Notes under the pieces: generated by a model
Database searches by the model: none
Seen by the model: the letters and a program-made list of their open reading frames with translations, nothing else
Told to the model about the DNA's origin: nothing
Made by a program: the position numbers and the translations under genes
In this document: piece after piece, positions 23,604 through 35,406 of the stretch
Position numbering within the stretch: position 1 is the stretch's first letter
Layout of the letters: each line of letters begins with the position of its first letter
Source of the DNA: Zygnema circumcarinatum
Taxonomy: Eukaryota > Streptophyta > Zygnematophyceae > Zygnematales > Zygnemataceae
Direction of reading: 5' to 3'
NCBI GenBank assembly: GCA_037447605.1
Contig: CM074804.1
Span: 8,493,328-8,557,327, forward strand
DNA length: 64,000 bases

Positions 23604-26600
23604 TTAATAACTTCGGCCCCAGAGCGCCCACTTCTTGGCGGGCTTTCCAGACGCAAAGCATAGCGTACCTGCACAGACCACAGAACGGGACTTTAGGACC
23701 TCTGCAAAAGGGGGAAAAGGGGGAATTAGAGGGGGTGCTGGGCTCGTAGGATTTTTAGGGCTTCTAGGATTGCTAGGGTTTTTAGGGTTAGCGAGAAACA
23801 CCTTCAGGGAGCTCAGGCTGGTCAAAGGGCATGCAGAGAGTCTTGGCTGCACCGCCTTCTCCTGCCGCACTCCGCCTCTTCACATCCTCCTCCACTTCCT
23901 GCAGCCTCCGCCATAGATCCACGAAACATGGCTCATTGAAAACGCCCAATTTGGACATTGCAAAAAACAGCCCACACGCCAATACCCCTAGTCCCATCAA
24001 GCCCAGAAGGGCAGACAGCTGATCACGGAAAGTAACCTTGGTTACAAAGAGCACACAGAAGACACATAATATGTACTGAGAAGGAATGAGTGATGAGGTG
24101 GCATCCTCACCATCTCGTCGCACCAGGGGGCGAGAACCATCTTCTTGCTATCCAGCGCGGGGATGAAGTCCTCCCAGGAGGTCACTTTGGCAATGCAGTT
24201 GTCTCTCTCTTCGGTGGCTCGGGCCAACATGTCGGCATGAATTTGCTTCAAAAGGGCGTCCACTCGCTGGGGGAGTCCGTCCCATGGGAGCACTTCCTTC
24301 ACACCCGTGTCTCTCCTCACAGCCACCACCTGCACAAACATGTAAAAGGGTGAGGGAGGGGGAGAGAGAGAGAGCGAGAGAAAACGAGAAAGGGAGAGGG
24401 GGGAGAGAGAGAGAGAGATTTTGATTGGTGGAGGGAAGTGTCTGCGTATGTGCGTGTCTATTGCCTCCCATTGCACGTGTGCACATGTGTGGTGCGTGCA
24501 TCAGCAGCTTGCCAGGCCGACCCCTGCAAAGTCTCACCTGTTTGTTGGTGAGATCCCGCGGTCCGAGCTCGATGCGGAGGGGCACTCCCTTGAGCTCCCA
24601 GTAGTTGTACTTCCATCCGGGAGAGTAGTTGTCTCGCGCGTCCTCCTTGCTGCGTATCCCTCCCTCCCTCAGCTCCGCCCCAATGCGCAGCGCAGCCTCC
24701 ACCACGGCCTCGCGGTCGGCGTCTTTGAAGGGGATGGGCACCACCACGGCCTGCACGGGGGCGATGCGGGGAGGCAGCACAAGGCCCTTGTCGTCCGAAT
24801 GCACCATCACCATCACACCGATCTGCACGCACGCTCACTCATTCACGCACATAACGTTTCAGTTCCAATATCAATCACGTTCGCTGTCGTTAACAGGTTT
24901 CTTTCGCTGCAGGTAGGTTCTCTGCAGAGACTCCTTCCATTTTGCAAAAAAAAACGTTACGTTTCCTCCCTTCTAGCTGCCCTCTGTGACTATCTCACTC
25001 TGTGTTACATTTTCACTCCCCTTTGCCTCTCCGCTGTCTGTCTCTCTGTGCCCTCTGCCTGTCTCCCTCTTCTTCCCTGCCCTCACTGAATACAAGAAAT
25101 GAAAAGGAGAAGAAAAGTCCTGAAGCAACAAGTCGATGATGAATCGCATACGTACCGTGCGAGTAGTGAGACCCCATGAGTTCTGCCATACCATCCTCCG
25201 AGCTCCATCTGTATCCTCAAACTCTATATGGAACATTTTCGCAAAGTTCTGCCCCAAGCAGTGAGAGGTTGCTCCTTGAATTCCTCGCCCTGTCGATGGA
25301 ATGAAAGCCTGTCCAGACAAAGAGCAACATGGTTATAGAGTTTCAAGAATTTTTGAACAAGGCCGCTTAAGTTAGCACACACATTGAAGTGTCTCAGGTC
25401 GTTGGGGTCCTTCAGATTTCAAGGAATCCGAGCTTTTTGTGTTTTTCAGGTCAAGTCTTTACAGTTGCTTCGAGTTCTTGATTCTTTTATAGCTATCAGG
25501 TCAATAAAGTAAAGCCCTTAGGGTCCCTCCAAATCCATGATGTGCGCGTTAACCTCCCAATTTCATCTTTTGCGTTCATGTGAATGTCTATCCCAATCTA
25601 GTGACGGTAACGTGTGACTGATTTCAAAGCTTAACCCAAAGCCTTAACAACTGCGTAACGAGCAACTCCTCATCGCTGACCTCAACAGTCGTCGTGTAGA
25701 GTCCACCTGCAAACTTCTCCTTTTCACTTTTCACTCCTTTGATGACCGGCACCGCGAGCAGGTCCTGATATACACTTGTGTACAAGTCCAAGATCGTTCG
25801 CACCTGCACCCCATCTCAACAAGAAGAAAATTAGCTTCAACAAAGGTGGCACCCAAATCAACAATGTTTTGGAAACTTAAAGGAATGTCTGATTGCAAAT
25901 TGCTTCTAGAACTCAGAAGCTATTAGTTGCTGTCAAGCTGAGCTCAACATTTTGGGCTTTTTCAAGTATGGGATAAGAAGATAAGCATCCTACACAAGAG
26001 AATAGAGAATAACAAGCATGAGTTTATAGAGAGGATCAAAAAAAATATTGCGGGTAATAAGTCATACTTCCACATCCGCCTCCTCCTTGGTGGCAAATGC
26101 GGTATGGCCCTCCTGCCACAAAAACTCGCGACTCCTGTATACACCCTCTCATTCAACCGAAAAATAGTCAAATTAGAGCCTGTGAAACCTCTCTCCTCTT
26201 CTCCACGTGTTTCGAAACTTCCAATCCTCAGTTGTAATGCATGAATGAAACTTTCGAACAAATAAAATATTCTGCTTTGCTGCTTTTTGAGTTTACCATT
26301 AAAGGCAGATAGCTGCTAGGATGAAATATACAACCCGTTCAACTTGCTATCAGTTACCATTGGTGTTGGACTCAGCGCAACAGTGACAACTTCTCTATCT
26401 ACAGCGCATTCTGTACATTTCTATTTGTTCATCGCTCCTTTAGAATGTGTGCATGCATGTCCTCGTAAATGCGGCATCAACCTGATGAAGGGTGTGGGAT
26501 GCTTGAACTCCCAGCGGACAACATTGTTCCATTGATTAATCTTCAATGGCAAATCACGGTGACTGCGGATCCAGTTCGCATAGATCGGATACATCACAGT

Positions 26601-28129
26601 CTCACTTGTGGGACGAATGGCAATCGGAAGCTCCAATTCCGAATCTCCGGACCGAGTCACCCATGCCACCTGCATGCACAGTGTGCAGGATTAGGGTTAG
26701 GGTTTTCAAAAACAGTGAGAATTAGGATTCGGGCTATGGTCAGGGATAGGATCAGGTTATTGCTAAGTTAAGGTTGGGTTTAGCGTTAGGATGGTAAGAG
26801 TTACGGTTAAGGTTAAATGGAGGGTTAAGGTGGAATTAAGGTTAGAATTAGGATTAGCGTTGGGGTTGGAGTTAACGCTAGTGTTAGCGTTAGGCTTATA
26901 GATATCGTTACAGTTCGAATTAGGGATAGCATCAAAACTAAACATGGACAGAAACCCCGTTGATCAAAAGCCGGGCTATCATGCGTTAAGCACACAGAGG
27001 CGGAGCAAGGAAGAAGCAATGGAGTTGTACCTCTGGAGCAAATCCTTCCACATGGTCCTTCTCTGCAGTCAAGGCCTTCTCTGACACAAAGAGAGGGAAG
27101 TATGCATTTTCCACTCCCAGCTTCTTAATTTCGCCATCAAAGTAACTCTGCAATAGCACAAACGAATAGAGATTTAAATTACAATGGCGGGAAGAAGGAG
27201 AGAGAAGGGAGCGGAAGAGCGGGAGGAGAGGAAATGAGGCGAGGAGCCGGAGATGACGCGCACGAGGAAGAGAGGGAGAGTTGAACATGGTAACTGAAAA
27301 AAAGTCTCGTCGTAACCAGTTCTCAAAATTCCATCTATTTATTTATTTATTTATTTGTTTCATGCAATAAATTATGTAAACACATTTTTGATGAATGCAG
27401 AGGGAGGAAAGAGAGTGTACTTGAATTTGTTGCCAAATGGAATACGACCAGGGTCGGAGGATATAACAGCCGGAGACGTCATAGTATTCGATCATCTCTC
27501 CGTGAACAACTACCTGCCAGAGCATATCGCTCTCTTTAAAATTCTGAGTCGATTCGCTCAATTAAGACTGAAAAAATGCTCTGGTGTTAATACTTCTTTG
27601 AAGGGTAGACGGTTCCTTTAGGGAGGATAAAAGATACTCACCTCGGAGTACCATTTTCCGAAATCATCTTTTTTTTTGGTCGAGATGCCTAACGCTGTCT
27701 CTTTCTTCACCTCCTTCTTGCCGCCTCCCCCTGGACCATCAGCACGCGACGAGGGAATGCAAAAAATCCATGTAAATAAAGAAATTGAAAAAAACAAAAA
27801 AGAAGAATGAGTTCCATTTCTCTGCTTTGCGGTGAACGAAAACAAACTGAGCTGCAGGAGCTGCTCTGCGGTCAGAGAGAAAGAGAGACGAAGGGAGAGA
27901 GTGGGAGCAGAGAGAGAGAAATGCGCATACCTCCGTGCTTAGCTCCCCCCTCTTTGTGCGGCTTGTGCTCCTTGGGCTTGTCCTTCCCCGCCTTCTCCCC
28001 GCCCTTGGGCTTCTCCTTCTCCTTCTCCCTCTCCTTGTCCTTGCCCTTCTCCCTCTCCCCCCCCCCCTCGCAGCCATGGCCACACGACCAGCACGCCTCT
28101 GCGCCCTTCGCTTCCTGCGCACCCCCCAT
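23604..28129 (-). CDS. Prolyl-tRNA synthetase, cytosolic eukaryote/archaeal type, ~564 aa
   Basis: This class II synthetase charges tRNA-Pro. Twelve minus-strand exons fit in phase: 28129-27931, 27730-27642, 27513-27421, 27147-27031, 26669-26482, 26134-26068, 25803-25681, 25308-25156, 24822-24538, 24329-24111, 23898-23802 and 23668-23604. An N-terminal Lys/Glu-rich extension precedes the catalytic core. Motif 1 region: [20 protein letters not shown]. Motif 2: [20 protein letters not shown], then [20 protein letters not shown]. Later come [35 protein letters not shown] and motif 3. The anticodon-binding domain includes [13 protein letters not shown] and [19 protein letters not shown]. The C-terminal zinc-type domain ends [15 protein letters not shown], then [18 protein letters not shown], the hallmark of archaeal/eukaryotic ProRS. 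The start is uncertain: an alternative first exon consisting of ATGGCCACG at 28278 followed by GTGAGG is possible. One intron carries a degenerate telomere-like array (26689-26935). Confidence 0.93.
26689..26935. repeat. Degenerate TTAGGG-like interstitial telomeric array
   Basis: About 245 bases in an intron of prolyl-tRNA synthetase consist of imperfect GTTAGG/GGTTAGG/GATTAGG words on the plus strand. The array begins with an exact TTAGGGTTAGGG at 26692-26703 and decays to GTTAGCGTTAGG forms. The gene runs on the other strand, so its transcript carries CCTAAC words. Confidence 0.8.
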
Positions 28130-28385
28130 CAGCCCCGCCGACTCGCGTCAGCCCAACCGCCAGCCCAGACCCTGAACCCTCACCTTCCGGCTATCCCCAT
28201 CGACCCCCCCCTTATCCCCTTAACTCTCGCTAGCCATTGCAGGAGGCAGGCAGGGCGCGCAGCCCTCACCGTGGCCATGGCGGAGGGCTGGGAGTGAGAG
28301 AGAGAGAGAGAGAAAATGGGGAGAGGGAGGAGGGGCTCAGGAACCACCTCTGAAAAAGGGAGCTCCTTCAAGTACGAAAAATTTG
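28130..28385. promoter_or_regulatory. Probable promoter and 5' UTR of prolyl-tRNA synthetase
   Basis: This 250 bases lies upstream of the chosen ProRS start, between it and the foldback element. It contains an AGAG-rich patch (28296-28315) and poly-C runs (28060-28210 region). The possible three-codon first exon at 28278-28270 lies here. No clear core promoter element could be assigned. Confidence 0.35.
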
Positions 28386-29413
28386 TCCAAAAAATGGAAA
28401 ATTCTATTCTCACACCTTTTTTGTCTACACACAGGCCTCTTTTCGCCGGGCAGATTTTAAAATAGCACAAAAAAAGAACACACCTTTCACACCTTCTCAC
28501 CTTTTTTTTTTCACCTTTTTTTTCCCACCTTTTTGAAATCGATACACACCTTTCTCCATCGGGCAGATTTTACCCCTTCTTGTTTTTTTCAAAGAAAAAA
28601 ATATCGGCCTGCCCGAATCCACTCGGAGCAGAAGATCCGTCCGCCACGAGATCGTTCGCGGGTGGCCGTCCTTCACACGTGCAGAAACTATACACCGTCG
28701 ATTCTAGAGCAGATCGCACCACGGCAGATCACCGTTCGATCGGCAGCCGGGCTCGGTTCCAGCGAATGGCACACGCCCACGTGTCCCACCCGAGCAGGCT
28801 CGACCGTACACAACTCGTACGGTCACAGCTTCGAGGAAAGTCTAAATTCCTTACATTGCGAGCTTGAACCAATCACCATCTGCCGCGTGCTCTTTTTAGA
28901 CGTGGCAAACTGTGATTGGTACAGGCACTCAACTTTAATTATTACGTTTTTTGACTTTCCTCGAAGCTGCGGGCGTACGCCTTTTGTACGGTCCTTGGAG
29001 CCGGCTTGGGTGGGACACGTGGGACAGAGCCCGGCTTCTGATCGAACGGTGATCTGCCATGGTGCGATCTGCGTGAATATCGACGGCGGAAAATTATTGC
29101 ACGTGTGAAGGACGGCCACCCGCGAACGATCTCGTGGCGGACGGATCTTCTGCTCCGAGTGGATTCGGGCAGGCAGATATTTTTTTTCTCTGAAAATAAA
29201 TGATAAGGAGTAAATCTGCCCGACAGAAAAAGGTCTCACGGCGCTCGGCCGCTCAGGACTAGTAGCGTGTATCGATTCCAAAAAGATGTGAAAAAAAAAG
29301 TGAAAAAAAAAAGGTGTGAAAGGTGTGTTCCTTTTTTGTCTATTTTAAAATCTGCCCAGCGAAAAGAGGTCTGTGCGTAGACAAAAAAGGTGTGAGAATA
29401 GAATTTTCCCAAA
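28386..29413. mobile_element. Foldback (long inverted repeat) element, ~1.03 kb
   Basis: The two halves are near-perfect reverse complements centred at about 28893-28903. For example CAGATTTTAAAATA at 28451-28464 pairs with TATTTTAAAATCTG at 29341-29354, and ACCAATCAC at 28867-28875 pairs with GTGATTGGT at 28912-28920. Outer ends share GGAAAATTCTATTCTCACACC-like sequence. The arms are about 480-500 bases and the loop about 35 bases. Open frames in both arms translate to the same peptide, which is a consequence of the symmetry, not coding. No transposase is present, so it is non-autonomous. A target duplication was not identified. Confidence 0.85.
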
Positions 29414-29491
29414 AAAATGTCCTCTTCCGCCTTCGTATGAAGTACGAAAATGTACGGCTTCGTACGCCCCTCTTGTACAGTACGGAAAAGC

Positions 29492-30320
29492 CCAATACTC
29501 AGGGTTCGTCAAATAGGGGAGATCCCCTAAATATCGTAAATAGCTTATTTATGTAAGATTTTGAGATTAGTTTACGTGATTTCAACTTAAATACCACACA
29601 AGCCCCAAAAAAGCATTTTTTTGGTTAAAAACAAAAAGGAAATGAATTGCATTTGCAACCACGATAGCAATGATGTATATGAACTTTACTTGTTGGTATA
29701 ACACCACGGCTATAGAAACTGGTGCAACCTCTTCGACTCTTATAGATTGGTAAATTTTACCAATCAATTAGAACAACTGTGCATTTGGCAATCACAACAT
29801 ATAGTTGCTTCTTCAAAAACTCAATTGCTCGGAAACTTTGTAGATCCAATCCTAAGCTCTCTATTTCCTTTTCCATCCATCATTAATTACTCCAAGTATC
29901 ACTTTAGAATCCATCATAGTCTTGAAATTTCCTCACAAAAACTCTATTCCAAATCATAACCTCTGAAATTCTAGGTGTAGTCACAAAAGAAAAACTGAAA
30001 TAGGAACTAAAATTAGAAATGAAATGAAAAATGGTCTCACTCCCTTAGGAGTTTTAGGCTGAACAAGACAGCTATAGAAGTGATGCAAACTACTCAAAGG
30101 GACCTTCGAAGAGCGATCAAACTATCAAACTATTTGCAGTGAAGAATTCCTTCCAATGAAAAGTCTGTCAACCTCTTTCGAAACTCGTCTTTCTCCCATC
30201 CAATTCCTGTCTTTCTGTATTCCTGTCTCGTCCATATTTACGTGTTTTTACAAAACCAAGTTAGGGGACAGTCCCCTATCTTAAGCCGAAATCCCCTATT
30301 TGAAGAACCCTGCCAATACT
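29492..30320. mobile_element. hAT-like non-autonomous transposon (MITE) with 8-bp target duplication
   Basis: The element spans 29500-30312 (813 bases). Its left end begins CAGGGTTCGTCAAATAGGGG. Its right end is the inverse, with CCCCTATTTGAAGAACCCTG at 30293-30312. It is flanked on both sides by CCAATACT (29492-29499 and 30313-30320). An 8-bp duplication and termini starting CAGGG are characteristic of hAT superfamily insertions. The AT-rich interior has no transposase frame. A second CCCCTA inverted motif lies just inside both ends (29521-29528 and 30271-30279). Confidence 0.88.
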
Positions 30321-30650
30321 GTACAGTCAGGGGTCCGCGTATTTACCGCCCTGAGTGCGTCCCCAAGAATTTCGCCCCGATTTTGCCGAAACCACCTTTT
30401 TGTACGGTAACTGTGTGTTAGCCGTACTGTTCGTACTATCCGTACTAGCTGGACCCTAAAAACCCTAACGACCCCTGACTGTATGTTTGGGCCGAGGGAG
30501 GTGATCGGAAAGCAGATCTTGCCTTCTTCCTTAGTGAGGGACAGGGAGAGGGAGAGGGAGAAAGAGAAGAGGGAGGACGATGGGGTGCTAGGGTTGAGGG
30601 CTGAGGGGGGTTCAGGGCTTAGGGTTTAGGGTTGAGCGGCGGCGGGTGCG
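30321..30650. promoter_or_regulatory. Upstream region of the DHH phosphoesterase gene
   Basis: This 330 bases contains a TACGGTA/GTACTG-rich patch (30405-30450), AAACCCTAACGACCCC near 30457-30471, an AGGGAGAGGG purine tract (30540-30575), and a GGGCTTAGGGTTTAGGGTTG telo-box-like run at 30616-30635, 16 bases before the start codon. Telo-boxes are common in plant housekeeping promoters. Confidence 0.5.
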
Positions 30651-33356
30651 ATGTTGGCCATGGCGGCGGCAGCCCCCCCCGCGAGGGTGGCGGTGCTGTA
30701 CCATTACCCGTGCCCCGACGGCGCCTTCGCAGCTCTCGCGGCGTCCCTCTTCTTCCGCGCGCGGGGCGAGGCCGCGCGGTTCCTCCCCAACGCCGTGTAT
30801 GCGCCGCTGCGGTGGGCGCCTTCTGCTCGCTTTGATGCGGCCCCTGCACCTCGCTTCTCAGGTTGATTTCTGTAGGGTTGGGGCTTGCGGGGTGAGGAGG
30901 CTCAGATTCTGCTGGTGGGGTTGTTTGAGGGGTTTTGGGATTTCTAGGCTTTCAATTCAGCGGTTGGTACTTATTGGAAAATGCCTGTAGGATCTGGACC
31001 TCCTGTTTAGTTATGGTCCAAGCTTAACTCATGCAATTTAATTCTGAGCAGGTTGGAGGATTTGGACATTTTGAACACGGAGGTTTTTTATCTTCTGGAC
31101 TTCGCTGGTCCTTTAGGGTTTGCAGAGAACCTCGCTCTTCAAGCTAAAAGGTAAATGCGAGTTTTTAAGAGTTAAAACTTTAATTTTGGGGTTATGAATT
31201 TTTAGGGGCTTTAAATGTTTCCTCGTTTTCCGGGCTTATTCAAGTTTCCAAAGGTTTCAGACTTGACGAAATTTTAAAGCTGAAGTGTCTTAGGGTGTTA
31301 TGTGAATGGATTCACGATGAGGCCACTGCTGTTTCGCAAACTGTCATGGCCATAATAAAAAGTGCGAATACTTGTCCTTGCTGCTTAGGGTAAGTCGGAG
31401 AGTACACGCGACATTTTTGTATATCCTCTATGTCTATTAAGTCAGAGAGGGAACACTGTATGTGGGCTGCATGCAGAGTTGTGGTGTTGGACCATCATAA
31501 AACTGCTGCAGAAAACCTTCCAAAGTGCGGCGAAGGCCCGCCCAACCTTTTGTGCATTTTGGACATGGAACGCAGTGGAGCCACTGTGGCTTACGACTTC
31601 TTTTCTCGAAAACTGCAGGAGGGTCTGAAACAGGGCGAGACTGAACCCGTTCACACACACGACTGCAGTTCAAACTCGTCGACGTTTTCAGGCGGCGATA
31701 CATTGGAGGGAGATGGGCCTGTTGACACGGAAAGCGCGTGTGCTTTTGTGGAGAGGGAGAGAGAGGGGAGGGGCCTTGTGGCGGAGGAGGATCGTGCTCG
31801 AGTGGAGAAGCTTTTTGCGTATATTGAAGACGCGGATTTGTGGCGATGGAAGGTGCCGGGCTCGAAGGGGTTCAGCAGCGGGTTGAAAGATTTAGGGTTG
31901 GAGTATAATGTTCGGAAGAACAGCAACCTTTTTGATCAGGTTCGTCTGCTGTCCTGAGGGTTCCATGTTCCACTCACTACTTCGGGCCCCTTTGATGGCA
32001 TGTCGTAGATTGGATGTATGTACGTTTGTGTATCTCTGTGTATGTACTTGCATGTTATGTGCGTGTATGTATGCATGTATGTACGTGTAGATGTAATGTT
32101 GTTTATGGGTTGTGGGGGTGTTGAATTTGTGGTGGGACAGCTCCTGTCGTTGGAACCAACGGAATTAGTTGAAAGTGGCAACAAAACTATTGCAGCGAAG
32201 CAGGTCTTGATCGACGCGGCGATCCGATCTGCCTTCGTCATCCAGCTCGGAGGAGGTCGCTTTGGCTCCTGCTTGGTAAGCTGCGTCTCCATTTGTGCAC
32301 CTTGAGCGGAAAGATTTTGGCAGTCTCACACTCTTTTGTAGCTCGAACCCTTCAAGTAACAAACCTTTAATACTCCTTTAACGTGTCAAAACCTATCAGA
32401 CCTCTTTAAGGTTCCTTCATCCGGGACCTTAGACCCCTAGAACTCTCCTTGAGCTCAATCCATACACACAACCTAAAGAGCGATATCCTACAAACTAGAA
32501 TTTCTGATCCCCTTTGTGTCTGTGCCGACGTAAATTTTAGAATTCGGAACCCCTTTCCGCTTTTTCTGCCTCTCTCGTCCTTGTCGCAGGCTGTTGAAGG
32601 TGATGACGTGGCACATCTACGAAGTGAGCTTGGGAACCAACTCGCTGAAAGAAGCGCTGAGGCTGGTCACAGGCAAGCACTGGGGCCGAATCCCTTTCAC
32701 CTTCACAACAGCCAGAGCCCTAATGTTTTGGGAACCTTCCAGAAAAGTGTGAAATGACATTTTCTGCCTTGGGTGCCTTGCAGAGCGATCGGAGCTGTAG
32801 TGTATCGGGAGAAGGGCATGCAGGATGCTTCTCTGCTGAAAGTCAGCCTTCGGAGTTTGGGCCTGGAAGAGGACACCACAGCAATTTCGCAGGTGGGAAC
32901 CCCCACCTCCCTCCCTCTCTCTCGCTCTCTCTCTCTCTCTCTCCCCCCCCCCCCCCTCTATCTTTCGTGCCTTCCCTGTCCCTCTCTCTTCCCCTACCGC
33001 CCGAATCCCCACTGGGACATAAACTGAGTCGCTGTCCTGACGTCATCGACCTGCTGACATCAGAACACCTTGGACAAGGACAAAGCTGCTCTCTTGCTCT
33101 CTTGGTTTTGAGACTTGAAGACTCACAGTTGTAATTGAAATGCACGGTCGAAAGACATGTGTTTGGGAGAACTGAATCTTTCATGTCCATGGAAGGAGGG
33201 CTCCTGAATGTGAGGAATTCAGTTCCAAATTTAAGACTTTACTTGGCGTGGGCTCTGCAGGCGTACGGAGGCGGAGGCCATCGGAATGCTAGCTCGTTTC
33301 TGATTGGTGTAAATCAATTCTGGGAATGGAGAAGCGAACAGAGAACCCTGATTTGA
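30651..33356 (+). CDS. DHH/DHHA1-superfamily phosphoesterase, 381 aa
   Basis: Seven exons close in phase: 30651-30811, 31052-31150, 31477-31939, 32141-32275, 32590-32672, 32784-32892 and 33261-33356. The N-terminal block VLYHYPCPDGAFAALAASLF carries the first metal-site residues (H...PDG), then VFYLLDFAGPLGFAENL, then VVVLDHHKTAAENLP with the DHH signature at residues ~92-94, and later a metal Asp candidate in YIEDADLWRWKVPGS. The C-terminal DHHA1 substrate-binding part ends AYGGGGHRNASSFLIG (GGGHRNA). Bacterial and archaeal relatives include nanoRNases and cyclic-dinucleotide phosphodiesterases; the substrate of this protein is not predictable from sequence. The intron after 32672 starts CACAG|GCAAGC, a GC-AG intron required by phase (GH|R|AIGAVVYREKG). 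Residues ~145-200 are an acidic, Ser/Gly-rich insert. It converges with ELP6. Confidence 0.85.
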
Positions 33357-33757
33357 TTTGGGCTTATCATTGTGAAACTGCAATACGAGCACCTGGGTGT
33401 GGGTGTGGGCATTGCAGCTTCCTCCTTGTGCAAGCCATTCTTCGTACAACGACGATATAGGGACTCAATTTCTTATGTACTTGTAATGAATAAAAAAAAC
33501 TTCCTTGTACACGGATTGAAGCTATGAACTAAACCATCATTTGCTTTTCCTCAAGAATGATATGTACATCGGCGGAGAGGGGGGGTGGGTCATGCGGCTA
33601 TAAGGAACTTGTTCCGGAAGCACTACCTTTGATTCGGAGTTTACGACTAATTCGGCAGGACATCGTTACTGATTTCGAATTTCATATGCATGAAACTATT
33701 CTGACTCTGACCCCCCCCCCCCTTGGCAAAGCCTCAGAGCTGAGGCAGGAGGCCGGT
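33357..33757. other. Convergent intergenic region
   Basis: Four hundred bases lie between the stop codons of the DHH gene and ELP6. AATAAA-like signals occur at 33488-33493. Nothing else is supported. Confidence 0.45.
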
Positions 33758-35406
33758 TCACCCCCTCTGACTCCCGGGCCGAAAAAAGGCAACGGAGGCC
33801 TCCGATATGCGGAAGTGCAGGCGCGAATCTGCACTGTCTCCTCCATTTGCATGCAATCGTGCCGTTCTATGCGAGACTTCCACCTGGACAAAGCATGTTG
33901 ACCAAACCAGTCCTTGTAAAATCAGATTCAGCTTTAATGGGGCTTTCCACATTATAATATGATCGGTTCATGCAGAACGGTAGGCGGGAAGGCCTTCAGA
34001 AGAACTGATTCCATTAATGTCATGACGATGTTTAAAAGGACCAAAAAAGACTAACCCTAATCTCTCACTCAACTCCAGGAAAAATGGACTGACCTGTCCG
34101 TGAACATCGGAGGCAATTCCGCTGTCCAGCGGTTCAACGGCCGCGACAACATCGGCTGCATGGAGACACCCCTGCAACAGGGAAGGTTCATCCTCCGTTT
34201 CTATGTCGCTGTGTACCAAAAGCGCCACAGCACATCTCTGCACCAGAAATACAAACTGGAAACAATTACATTTTTTATGATGTAACCCGAAACAAGTTTC
34301 AGACCTATCCCAAGTTCAAGTTCAGGTTCATCTGCTTTCATGGCAACGCTGTATTGGAAGGCCTGCTGAAAGCCCTGAAAGCTCGTAAATTCTGGAGTGT
34401 TTTAAACTTTCAAAAGGGGGGTGTTTTGGTACTCGAGCAGAATCATTCATCACTTCCTAACGCACCTCTCCGTTCAAACCCGCTCGAAGTGTTCGGCAGT
34501 AGTGCACAAAATCCAACACAGGAGACCAGCCGCCTCCAGCGACCACCTCCAGCTGGGAAGCGTCGTCAATGAGGATGCAAGTTGCCCCTCCCTCCAACAT
34601 ACTCCCCCCTCTTTCCGAACCCTTTGTTTGTTGGGGGCTTTCTACATTTTTGGCTGGCTGAGAGAGAGTACTTCTCAAGGCTCTGTATAACTCATACAGA
34701 GAATTCCGTTCCGTGTGTTTGCTCCCATCTGGACCGGCATCTGGCTCCCGAGGGGGAGGTGAAAATGAGCACGCAGAAGTGCTTGAAGCTGCCGCATTTG
34801 TGAAGGCATCAAGCTGCGCTGAAACGTCGAAGAAAAGGAACCTGCCGGCATCTTGAAGAGCTTGAAGGTTGTAGCCCTGCCCTGCCCAGAAACACTCCGC
34901 AAGCACAGAGGCAAACACAGAGGAGGTTTAGTCACTCCTTTATCAATAACCCTAAATGAAGTAGCTGAGTGCATGCCTTAATACGAAACAATGACAACCA
35001 CGAACCCTGAACCCCACAACCCCAAAACTCAGACTAGCACCCCTAAAATCCTGAAACTCTTCACCAGCAGCCAGGAACGGCCCCTGAAGCCTCTGTGAAA
35101 AGCAGCCACCCCAGCCCTCGTCCATTCCCACCATTCAACAGAGCATAATCAAAGTTCTGACCGGGCCTGCACCTGCTTCCTCGCCACTGCCGCGTAGTGT
35201 GCGAGCGGCTGCGCCATAGCCAGCAGGCACACCCGGTTTTGCGGAGATGCCGCCACATGGCAGCGCAACACGTGGTGCAGCAGGAAGGCCCCGCTAGCCT
35301 GCAGCGAGTCGCGGACCAACAGCACGCTGCCAGCCGCCATGGCGAAGGGCCTCCCGCCGGTAGCCCCCAGGGCGACGTCGAGAAGCGTCGCTGCGCTCCT
35401 CGCCAT
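33758..35406 (-). CDS. ELP6: Elongator complex protein 6, 304 aa
   Basis: ELP6 is a RecA-like ATPase-fold subunit of the Elp4-5-6 ring of Elongator, which modifies wobble uridines in tRNA. Four exons close in phase: 35406-35173, 34876-34466, 34237-34094 and 33883-33758. Recognisable blocks are VLLVRDSLQASGAFLLHHVL, LLAMAQPLAHYAAVARKQGY, RFLFFDVSAQLDAF, ILIDDASQLEVVAGGGWSPV, LDFVHYCRTLRAGLNGE, LLVHSDIETEDEP, HAADVVAAVEPLDSGIASDV and a basic-to-beta C-terminal end (LHFRISEASVAFFRPGSQRG). As is usual for ELP6, no canonical Walker A is seen. The insert between RFLFFD and ILIDD is Ser/Pro rich. It shares a short divergent promoter with NOP56 (start codons 216 bases apart). Confidence 0.87.

Noticed and set aside
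28533-29281. Two similar proteins predicted on opposite strands
   Set aside because: They are mirror translations of the arms of the foldback element, not genes.
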